Origin: Lycocorax pyrrhopterus obiensis
Taxonomy: Eukaryota; Chordata; Aves; Passeriformes; Paradisaeidae
NCBI GenBank assembly: GCA_014706295.1
Contig: JACSVZ010000042.1
Coordinates: 930,001-994,000, forward strand
DNA: 64,000 bases
Direction: 5' to 3'
Shown here: piece after piece, positions 20,096-32,000 of the stretch
How positions within the stretch are numbered: the stretch's first letter is position 1
How the letters are laid out: the number at the start of each line of letters is the position of its first letter
The notes under the pieces: model-generated
Told to the model about the DNA's origin: nothing
Seen by the model: only the letters and a program-made list of their open reading frames with translations
The model's database searches: none
Made by a program: the position numbers and the translations under genes

Positions 20096-23000
20096 TTAGT
20101 CAGCAGGTTTGGTGACCAGGGAGAGGGGCTGCGTCTGCAGCACGGCCAGGGCGGCCGGCATGGAGCCGGGGGGCGAGGGCAGGAGAGCCGTGGGGGGCAC
20201 CGAGGCGAAGGGGATGGGTCTGGAGAGGAGCGAGGGCGGGCTGCCGAGGCTGGAGGAGGAGGAGGAGGAGGAGGAGGAGGAGGAGGAGGAGGAGGAAGAG
20301 GAAGAAGAGGAGGCTTTGCTGGTGAGGACGGTGGAATGCACGGCGAGCTGAGCCCTGGCCTCCGGCTTGGTGGTGAGCGAGAGCGGCTGGGCCTGTTCCG
20401 AGTGGGTGGCGGCCGGCGCGGCCGGCGAGGCCAGCGCTGCCGACGGCGTGGCGGGCGAGTCCAGCATGCTGCCGTGGGACGAGGCCGGGCTGGCGCACGG
20501 CTTCTCGGCCGGCAGGTACGGCACGCACGGCTTCTTGCTCTTGGAGGGCAGGGAGCCTGGGGGGACAGGCACGGCGTGAGGGCCGGAGCCCCGCGCAGGG
20601 GGAGGCGGAGGGGGGGTACTCACTGTCCGTGTCGTGGCTCTGCTGCTGCGCCAGCTTCTCGCGCTTTCGCTTCTTCTTCTTGCCCTGGAAAAGATGGTTT
20701 CAGGTCCTTCCGTGGCTTTTGGCCACCACGGGGGCTGCCGGCAGTGGGAAACAGGGCTGGCGGTGCCCCAGAGCATCTGCAGGGACTTGGCACCATCACC
20801 CACTGCCCCAGCACCCCAAACGCTGAGCCCCGAGCACAGCCAGCCCCCTCCCGCCAGCCAGACCCCGGGAAGGGGCCGTGGGGGGCCACACGTACGTAGT
20901 TGTCCCGCGCCGACCAGGTCGGGTAGAGCTGCGAGTGCAGCTGCCGCTCCTTCCGCGCCAGCTCGTAGTACTTGGCTTGTTCCTCCCGCGACAGCGAGTG
21001 CCACTGCGGGGAGAGACCACGCTGCAGACCCCAAAGCCACTCTGGGAACCCCAAAGCCACTCTGGGAACCCCCAAATCCACACTGGAGACCCCAGAGCCA
21101 TGCTAGAGACCCCAAATGCACACCAGAAACACCAAATACATGCTAGGATGCCCAGAGCTATGCTGGAGGCCTCAAAGCCACACTCGGGGCCCCAGAGGCA
21201 CACTGAAAACCCTGAAGCCAGCTGGAATCCCCAAATCCACACTGCTGACCCCAAGGACCTGCCGCCCTGGGCTGCAGAGCTCTGTTCCTCCCCATCCCAG
21301 TGCCACCCAGGTCACCACCACCTCCCTGGGGCTCCCTGGGCTGGCAATGCCCCAGGTCTGGGGTCCGATCCATGGGGAGAAGTGAAGCCAGGGGGTCTGA
21401 AGGGTCCCTGATGGGGGAACCCCTCCGTACCCGCCGGCCCAGGATCTGGTTGATGGCAGCGCTCTCCTTCAGCGTGCACTCGGCCACCACCTTGGCCCTC
21501 ATCTCCTTCATGTACAGCATGAAGGCATTGAGCGGCTTCTTGATGTGGGGTTTCTTCTCCTCCTCCTTCTTCACTGCCACAGGGGATTTCCTGGAAGGAG
21601 TGGGACAGGGGTCAGGACCGCCAGGACGAGCCCCCGTCCCCACGGCCGGCCCGGCCCCCACTCACGAGCTGCCTCCAGGGCTGGCGCTGGGCTGGGAGGG
21701 CTCCTGCTTGACGATGGGCGAGACGATGGTGGGGTGCGGGATGCCCGAGGGGTGCAGCCCGTGCGTGGGCGGCGGGACCATGTGCGGGGAGAAGCGGCTG
21801 GACATCAAACTGCAGCGGCGGGAGAGGACATGAGGGGTGGTCACGTCCCCACAGGCACCCAAAGACCCCCCTGAGAACCTCCTGGGTTGAGAGACCACCT
21901 GCCTCAACCCAGCTGAGCTGGAAACCCTGAAAACATGCTGGAACCCCAAATGCACACTGGAAACCCCGAAACCATGCTAGAACCCCAGTCCACCCTGGAA
22001 ACCCCAAATTCACTCTGCAAACCCCAAATCCACACTGCACTCCCCACAGCCATGCTGGAGACCCTGAGTCCACCTGAAAGCCCCCACATCCCACCCCAGC
22101 TTTGAGACGGTGACACTGATCCAGGCTAAGCGATGCCCTGAGCCCGTGGGATGTCCCATTCCTCCACCGGGGACCAGCCACTCCCTCTGGGGGCATTTCC
22201 AGCCACGGGGACCACCCCAATCTCCTGGGACTGGGCTGTGCCCATGCACTGCCTGCAGCCAAGTGTCCCAAAACCCACTGCCAGCTCTGGGGTGCCCCAA
22301 GGGTCCATCCCCTTCCCAGACCCACCTGGACATGGAGGCGTTCATGGCAAGGGCGGGATATGGGTGCCGGAAGCCACCAGCAGGAATGGAGTACACGGGC
22401 TGTCCTTGCCTACAAAACACGAGTTTCAGGGGAAAAAAAGATCCCTTCCCAGTTCATGGGCACCCTTGGACTGGTCTCCAGCTGATCTCCATCTGGAAGA
22501 TTCCCAAATTTTCCAGCGGTAGGGGGTCCCTCCTTTCCCACCCCTCACAGGAGCCAGCAGCATCCTGCTGAGCTCGCAGGAAGAGTGGGTAAAGTGGGAG
22601 GAGGAGGAAGAGGAGGAGGAGGAGGAGGGTCTCAGTCAGAAGTGGGGCTCCTGGGACTCCCGGGGACCCCACCCCAGGGTCAGTCCATCCTTACTGTGGC
22701 ACGAGCCAGCCCAGCGGGTGCGGGAGCTGCCCCACGGCTCCAGGCGACAGCGGGTAATAGGGGGGCAGCTCAGGGGGGTGCGGCGGCCGCGGGATCCCTG
22801 TGAGGGGGAGAGGGAGCATGGGGGGATGTGAGGACAGGGCCACGGCAGCCTCGGAGCCCCCCGTGCCCTCCAGCACCTTGTCTGCCTCCAGCACCTTTGA
22901 GCACCCCATTTCCCTCCCAGCACCCCATCTCTCTCAGCCCATGTAGAGCACCCCATCTCCCTCAGCACCCATCACCCCAGGCTGGGGAGAGCTGGAACAG

Positions 23001-26000
23001 CCACAGCAGAGCCCTGGGGGGATCCCACACCCCAACCCCACCCGTTGCTGGTGAAGGACCCCCCCAGTCCCTGGCTGCATCCTCAGCCCCCTCCCACAGA
23101 CCACCCGGGAGGCAGAGGGAGCACTCAATGGAGAGCCCCCAGCTCCCAGCACAGCCCCCGCACCATCCCATTCCCTTTGCTCCCCCAAACGCTGCCCCAG
23201 CCCCTGCTCACCCGTCTTGGGGTCGATCTCTGGGGAGAGGTGGCCAGGCGGCGATCCCGGCGGGAAGGGGTCGTTGCTGTAGGTGATGAGCGGCGTCAGC
23301 GGGTGCATGTGATGGGCGTGCTGCACCACCGGGACCTTGTTGGACTGCGGGGAGAGCAGGGAACTGCGGCCACCCCCAAAAACACCCCCGTGGGCAGTGG
23401 GGCAGCACCGCCATGGGTGCCCCATCCCTGGAGCTGTTCCAGGCAGCTTGGAGCAACCCGGTCCAGTGGAAGCCGTCCCTGCCCATGGCAGGAGAGTGGG
23501 ACTTTGGTCTTTAAGGTCCCTTCCAGCCCAAACCACCCCCACGTTCCCCGACTGCAGGATCATGGGGGCGCTGGGAACACACCACCCCGCGGGTAGGGGC
23601 TGCTCTTACCAGGTGTGCGGGCGAGGGTGAGCGGTTGTCCTTCAGCGTGGCCCCGGCCGGCACGTCCAGCAGCGGCCACTTCATCTGCAGGTACTGTGGG
23701 AGGGATGGGATGATGCCCTCCAAGAGCCTCGGACACCCCTGGCCCCAGAAAACCCCCTGCCCCAATACACTGCACCAGTCCTGAAACATCCCCCCCAGCC
23801 CCAAATCACCCCCTGATCCCAAAACACCCCCCAGCCCCAAAGCACCCCCAACCTTAAAACACCCCACCCAGCCCCAAAACATGCCTACAGCCCTCCAAAA
23901 AAACCCTATCCCCAAAAGATTCCCCAGCCCCAAAACTTCCCCCCAATCCCAAAACATTCCCTAGCTCTGAAACAACCCTCTGACCCCAAAATATCTGCCG
24001 AGGACACCCCAACTCATGGGCTGGTGGCAGAGAGGTTTTGAGGGTATACAGGAATGTTTTCAGCCATATCTGCTCCTACAGACCCCAGTAATGGTGCCAG
24101 CTCCCAAATCCTAAATCCCAAATAGTGCAAAACCCCAACCCCCAGATCTCTGCCCCAATGGATGCAAAGCCTCAAACAGCAAAACCCCTTGAACCTTCAA
24201 CCCCAAATGGTGCCAAACCCCAAACGTCAAATGTCTGCCCCAAATGGTGCAAACCCCCCAAATCTTAAACCTCAAATCCTACCCCAATGGTGCTGCCTCC
24301 CTGAGAGGTCTCTGTCTCTGGGGGTGCCTCTCCCATCCTTGGGGTACCATCACCAACCCCAAACTGTGGGAGTGCAAGAAATCAGCCCCACACTGTGGGG
24401 CGGGGGCAAATGCAGGGGTTTTGGGGTTTTTTCTCCCTTTCTGGGGTAACATCTCGCCATGACACGGAGGTGTCTCCTTGGCACCCCCAAAGAAAGGCGC
24501 TTTGTGCCATGTTTGGGGAGACAGAGGCATTTCCCGAAGACAGCAAGAGGGTCCCTGGAGATGCCAGGGCTCAGGAATGTGGCTGGAGCAGCTGCCTGCA
24601 GGAATTTCCCCAAACACAGACCTTCCTGAGCTGAGGCAGCTGGAAGGAAAACCCAGGAGGAGTTTGGGGGAGCATTAACTCTTCCAGAGCTGGGGGGCTC
24701 CTGTCATTCCCAAAGTGTCCCGTGTGCCCTCTGCAGCACCTCTGGCTGTCCCCTGTCCCCAGCAGGCCCCTCCTGCACCCCTCATCCCATCCAGCATCAG
24801 CCCTGCATCCTCACCTCTACCTCTCCATCTCCAGTATCCCCACCTGCATTCCCAGTATCCTGTCCCTGCATTCCCAGTATCCCTCCCTGCACCTTCACTC
24901 TCCTCCCTCTGCCTCCAGTAACCCTCCCTCCCCAGCATCCCCCTCCATGTCCAGCACAGCTCCCAGCACCCTCCATCGCCCCCCATCCCTGCTGGCACCC
25001 AAGGACCCCCATCCAGGACCCCCCTGGCACAGCACTGTCCCAAAGCTGTTGAGAATTCCTCATGATCCAACCATTTCCCCAAAATCCTGCTTCACTGCCT
25101 AACCCAGGTGCCACCCCAGGTGCCACGAGGCCACTTCAATCCCCATCCTGGCAAAGGGATGCTCCAGCATCACACTCCCAGTGCCTCCATGGGGAGACTT
25201 TTGGCACTGATGGGATAATCCCACAGGTGCCAGGACTGGATCCACCCCTGGCAGCTGGGACTGGGACACCACGCACCCAGAGCACGCCTGGTATGCGGGT
25301 GGCCCCATGACCCCGGGCTCACCCCTCACCCATGGGCTGTCACCCGTGGGCTCATCACTGTCCCCTGTGGGCTGGCCGTGACCTGCCAGCTCACTGTCAC
25401 CCCAGGTTCACTCTCACCTCAGGTTCACTGTCACCCACGGGCTCACTGTGACCCAGCTCTCCCTGAGAGGAAGGAGCTGTTCCCCAGGTGCCAGCTTTGA
25501 TGCACCCTCCCCAAATCCGGGTGACCCACAGGTGCCAGTGCAGCCAAAACATCCCAACACCTCCAGGGCCACGCTTGCAGCCACACTGGGGTGACACTGG
25601 GGACCCCCCAGCTGTCCCTAGCCAAGACCCGAGCACTGGATGAGACCCTCGGTGCTCCCCACCGTGTCCCCCATACACCATGTCCAGGACAGGGCAGGAG
25701 ATGCCCCTCCATATCCCAAGGGGCTCCCTGACCCCCCAGTCCCCGCCCCCTCCCCGTCACAAAGGGGCTTTCTGGGCTGCTCTGTAAGCGGAGAAGGCGC
25801 GAGGGGACGGGGACAGGCAGGGAGGCGGCGCAGGGGGGACGGCAGTGGGGGAAGGTTTGGGGGATAAAAGGCTGATTCTCATTTCGAGGCCATTTCAGGA
25901 GGCTGGGGAAGGGAAGGGGGAAGGGAAGGGGGGGAAGAGGGGGGACCCTTTCAAAATATACAAAGCGGGGGGAGCTGGTGAATGGTTCAGTGGTGATGTG

Positions 26001-29000
26001 GAAAAATGACCCCCCCTCCCCTCTTTTTCCTCCCCATCCCTTGGCTCCAGCTGGGACACAGCCCCCACTGTCCCCCCACGTGGGGATCTGAGCTGTGAAA
26101 CAGCAGAAAAAAAAAAAAAAAGAGGAAAATAGTTGAAAATCAGTCACATTCCAGAGAGATTAGAGCCAGTCCTGGGTCCTCGTTACCAGCCAATTAAAAA
26201 CAGGGATAACCCCTTCCCTGCTGGAGCCCATCCCTCTGGGAGCCCCCAGACACGCAGGAAGGGGGGCCAGGGGATCCCCCAATGCCCAATTAAGGGCGTT
26301 CACAAGAGGATTTCCGCTCCTCTTCGGCACAGGGATCGATCCAGTTGTGATGATTTCCCTGGGAAGGGGGAAAAGCGCCTGGCTGGGGCTGGGCTGGGGC
26401 TGCGTGTCCTGGTGTGGCGCGTCCCAGCATCGTGGATCCTGGTGTGGCACGTCCGGGTGGCTGCTGGGTGTCCCAGGATTGCACGTGCTCGTGTGCCACG
26501 TCCTGGTGGTGTGTCCCACTATCGCATGTCCCAGGACTGCACATCCTGGCCTTCCATGTGCTGAGGTCGCATGTCCCAGCGTGGTTTGTCACGGTGTCGC
26601 GTGTCCCAGGATTCCATGTCCCAGTACCATGTGTCCCAGCATGTCCTGTCCCGGTGTCCTGTCTCAGTGTCCTGTCCCGGTGTCCCAGCACTGCCATGCT
26701 GTCTCGTGTGCAGGTGAGGTGTGATTTCTGAGGGAAATGGGTTTTCTGGGCTGGATGCACCGTGTCCAGGTGTCCCAGGATCACCCATCCCAGCACCGCC
26801 TGTCCCACTGCTCCACTTCCAGGCTCCGCAACTCATCCCCGTGCTGCACATTCCATCACTTATCCCGATGCTCCCTGTCCCAGCACAGGCTCCTCTCTGC
26901 TGGCATCAAAGCCTCAGGCTTGGTACTCACCGGCCTCATTTTGGGAGAGAAAAGGTCTGCTTTGGGACCATTTTGCCAGCGGCTCTGGGGCAGGAGCCTC
27001 TTTGCTGGCTTTTCCCTTTGCCCCCAGAGATGATCCCGCAGGAATCACCATGGAGGAGATCCAGGTGATCCCAGCACGTGAGTGTTTCATCCCCCTACCC
27101 AAAACCCCCCGGATGAGCTGGAAAGCACTCAGGAAGATTCCCACAGGTGTCCATGGATTTGAGCATCCATCCTTTTGTCGCCCAGGACAGGAGGTGGGGA
27201 ATGGCGACCCCCAGTTGCCCATCCTCATGCCAATCCCTTTTCCAGCCTGAATTCCCAGGGCTTTGCAAAGTCCCCTGAGCCCCACCAGAGACCCCCAGAT
27301 TCCCAGCCTGTTTACACAGCTGCAGGATAACCAACAGCCCTTCCCCCTCCCACCTCTGCTCCAGCCCTTTTTCCCCAAAATTCATCCCAAAATCATGCCA
27401 CGGAGACAGGAAAGGCCAAGCATTAGGGCAGAAAATGGGGGTTTGTAGGATGGTTAATGGAGCCCCTCAAAATCTTTGTCCAGGTGTGGCCACCGCAGCC
27501 CCATGGCATCCCAAGATCCAGCTTTGGGCAGTGTCACTGCCTTGTTTGGGAAAAAAAACCCCAAATTTGGCTCCAGGAGTCACAGGGAGATGGGAATTTT
27601 GAGGGAATGCAGATCCTGGGCTCAATGCATCGTCCAATTCCATAAAACTTTGTGCTTGGGATTACGAAGATGGAAAAAACCCCAAATCTGCCCTGGCAGA
27701 AGGGGCTGGGGCTGCACCCAGGGGTGCTGCAGATAGGGATGGTGCCAAGAGGGATTGGGGGGAAGCCCCAAACAGGGGAAAAAAAACGGGTGGGGGAAGA
27801 GGGGGTAAGGAGAGGGGAAAGTAGGGACCTGGCCTTTCGCCCTCCTGAGCCAGGATGGGGTGTCCTTCGCACCCCAATAAATCATCCCAATGCCAAAAAT
27901 CACAGAGAAAACCCGGGAGCATCCCGGCCCCACAGCGCCCATCGCCCGTCCCGCAACCTCGCACAGCAGCTGCTGCATTCCGCTTCCCTGGGATAACTGG
28001 GAAGGGAGAAATCCCAATTACAGCTGGATTTACAGCCCAGGGAACGAGACATAAATCTCTCCCCCACCCCCGCCATCCATCCGCTTCCCAGCCAAATAAT
28101 CTCCTCCAGATGTTGCCCATGAACACCAGGATGACAAATTCCAGCCAGGAGACTTATGGGGGGGGGTCTCCTGCATCCCCCCATCCCAAGGAGAACCCCC
28201 AAAGTTCCTGGTAAGAGTTATTTTCCCATCAGGATTTAGGGTTTTTAAAGGGTGATACGGGGGTGATGCAGGAGACATCACCGTGTCCTCTTTTGGCATT
28301 TTTTGGGTGACACCGGCCAGGCAAAGGGTGTCCCAGGTGGGGACAAGGATTTTGGGGTGGGAATGAGAGTTTGTGACACCCTAACAACAGATGTTTGTCC
28401 ATTCCCGTAGCACAGCCCAGACCCATGGGCACCAGATGGGAAATGCCACCGGGGCTGGGATGGGAAGGTGGAAAAAGCAGCTGGGAGGTGAAAAACAAGT
28501 TTAAAAACCCCTCCATTTGGGATGAGCTTGGAGTGGTGGCACTTAGGTGACCTCATCTCCACCCACAGATCCCAAGTCTCCACCCTGGGGACACCGGTGG
28601 CATCTGCTGAAGAACTCGGCCCCAGATCTGCAGAGGGTGAGGGCAGGCAGGATGGGAGGGAGGGGAGGCAGCAGGATGAGGCTGGAGCACGGCCAGGACC
28701 GCAGTCAGGACACAGCCTCAGCCCAGAGCGGCCTCAGCACCGGGATGTCCGAGCATCCTCCCCACGTGGGTGCCCTGAGCATCTCTCACCAGGAGCATCC
28801 TGAGCTTCCCTCACCCCTGAGGGCCCTCCCCCCACGGAGGACCGGCACATCCCTTGCCCCGGGTGACTCCAGCACCCCATGGATACCCCGAGCTTTCCCA
28901 CCCACGGGTGCCCTGAGCACACACTGGCCATGGGGCAGGACAGGCTCAGGGCCCACCGGGCCCCCGCTCCCTGCCCCTCCTCCCTGTGCCCAAACCCAGT

Positions 29001-32000
29001 GGCCCCGAATCCTGCTGCTGCCCCGAGGCTTTTGTCTGCAGCTCCTGGCCCTAGCCTCAATGGACCCATTCATCTCCCTGCATCCGCACGGGGGGATCCC
29101 AGCGGGAGTAACGGGCTCAGCCTGCCCCGGCACCGACAATCCCACTGCTCCGGAGCCTCCCCGGGCATCCCCAGTGTCAGGGCTGACCCACGGGACAGCA
29201 GCCATGGGACAGCAGCACATCCCACTCCCATCCTGCCGACCTCCGCTGCCCTCTGCCAGAGCTCTGAGCAGCATCCCCAGGGCTCCGGGATCCCAAAGGC
29301 TCCGGGATCCCCAGGGTGAACACACAGGGTGACATCGTTGCCAAAAAACGCCGGAAAAAGAGGCAAATCGGGAAGGGACACATTACTCCTTCCCCTCCCC
29401 CTCGGACCCTCCCACACTCCATCCCCTTTCCCCCCGAACTCCGACACGAGCAGGAGAGAGACGGAACACAACACAACCCGATCCCGGTCCCGACCCCTTC
29501 TTCCCTTATCCCTCCTCTTCCTCCATCCAGGATGCACCGGGCACTTCCCCCCGGGTTCCTCTTCCCTCCCAAGCTCCCGCCAGCGACTTCAAGGAAGGAA
29601 AACTAATGAAAAGCAGCTGCTGGGAATTCCAGAAGGATGATGAATGCGCCTCAGTCCCGGAACAATCCCAGGGCTGAGCAGAGGCGCCCCGAGCACTTAC
29701 TTCATCGCTTTAATTTGGGAATAGTGTTGGAAAAGGAGGGAGGAGGGAGATTTGGGGGGTGGGGGGGAGTGGAAACCTCCTGTAGGTCTACAAACTCCGC
29801 CCGCAGGGTAATTAGCCGAAGAGCATAATTAAGGAGCGGGATAAAGGGGCCATTGTGTGCGGCAGCTCTGCAGAGCAGGCGGGAGAGTCTGGGAGTAGGG
29901 AAACTGAGGCACGGGGAGGGCTCAGAGCCGGGAAGGACTGGATCAACCCAGCAGCTGCACAGAGCAACACGGACAAGCCAAAAAATGTGAAAAAAACGGG
30001 TTTTTCCTTAATATTTTCCAGGTGGGGAAGAAAGGCGGCACTGATGGGGGGCAAATCCCAAATAAACCAGAAAATCCCAAATTAGTGCAGGAGGAAGGAG
30101 GAACTGCAGTGGTCCGAGGATGCTGAGCATCGAGTGAGCCCCCACGCCGGAAAAATCCCCCCATTCCAACACCTCCATCCACATCCCAATGCCAAAACCC
30201 TCCACGCTCTGCCAGAACCGCCAGCAAGACCCGCCCGGTTTTTGGAGCAACCCTTTTTCCTGCCAAAAATCCGTATTTTAATCATTTTCCTTGGCAGCAG
30301 CGCAGTTAAGGATCTATTTTCTTTAGGAGACAGATACGGCTCTGTATCCTTGGGAATTCATCGCAGGAGTGGCGCAAAAAAAGCCGGAATAAGCCCAGGT
30401 TATGGATTTTTCCCTCATTTATTTTGGGATCGCAGCCTGCCGAGGCGCATTAATTACACCGAGGTGCATTAATTACACCGGCATGGCGTCGGGAGAGCTA
30501 TTTGGATGGAATTCCATGCCTGAGGAAGGTTTGGATTTGTTTAAATCCTCGCCTCCAGACTCGAATTCCTGGGGTTAAACTGGTTTTTTTGGGAATAATG
30601 CCAATCCTGTGCATGGTCTCGGCTTCGCTGCTCCGGCAGTGCTGTGCCTGGTTCCCATCCACTTCCCAAGCAGGAGAAGGATGCTGGGATGAGATTTTAC
30701 CCCACTATGGATCCATCTCATTCTGGGTTTGGGATAAAACCCATCAACTCCACACAATCCTGACGGGATGGATCCGGCATCGTGGCAATAGGGATTTGCA
30801 TCCATCCAGCTCGTCCATGTCCAGAGTCCAGAGCCTTTCTTTTCCATCCCACCTTGGAGACCTTTGTGTTGTTGGGAATGATCCCAAGGAGCCAAACACA
30901 GCCTCAGGGGTCCCCAATTCCTGATTCCCCATGAGGAAAACCGGGCTAAAGCTCTGCTATAAACAGCAATGCCATCGTTAGATTCCAACAAATTCCTTCA
31001 CCGTCGGAGCAGAGCCCCAGAAATACTCTCTGGACAGAAACTGCCAGGAAGGTGATACTGGGGATCACGGACACTTCCCAGATTCCAGGATCTCATTTGG
31101 AAATAACCCAGGAGCAAAGCGAATTCACACAGATTGAAGGGCAGGAGCATCCATCCATCCATTGGTGCTTGGTGGGTTGGCACAGGGATGGGGCTTCTCC
31201 TGGTTTGGAGTGTGGGAAGGCACTGTGTAACCAGATTCCTAAATATTTCCCAGATTTCCATAGATTTTCCAGATTTCTAAAGATTTTGGAGTGGAGAAAT
31301 GCAGAAGCACTGCTTTCTTGCCCGGTATTCCAAAAGAAGTCCTCCAGTTTGGCTGTCAGATCAGTCCTGGCATCCACAGACTCATCCATCCCCAGGATCC
31401 ACCACCTTCCTGGCCACTTCCTCGGAGCATCTCCCGGCCATGGAGATTATTTGGGGCTTGGGTTTTTCTCCCAAAATCTTTCTTTTCCATGCAGTTCAAT
31501 CCACAGCACCCGGCTGCGGAATACGAGGATGGATGCCACGGCCACTGGAATGGCTGGATCCTGCAGATCAGCTCGTTCCCTCCAACACTGGGGCAAAAGA
31601 AGAAGGAAACAAGAAAAAGACGGTTCCCAAGGCAGCCTGTGCCTCCTGCCACCCCGGTGTTCCGCGTGTCCAGGCTCATCCAGAACCTCGGGATGAGGGT
31701 GGGAAGCGGGTTTGGCAGAGCTCGGTGCCCTCGGGCGATGCTGCACACGGCTGGATCCAGAAGGGGTCAGGATCGGGGAGGCTGCTTCCAGCAGAGGATT
31801 GGGAAGGCTGTGCCTGGATGTATCCGGTATGGGATCAGGGATGCTGTGTCTGGATCGAGCTGGTACAGGATCAAGGACTGAAGTATGGGATTGAAGAGGC
31901 TGAGCCTGGATGGATCCAGTATCAGATCCAGGATGCTGTGCCCAGATGGATTCGATACGGGATCAGGGATGCTGTGCCTGGATGAATCAGGAACGGGATC

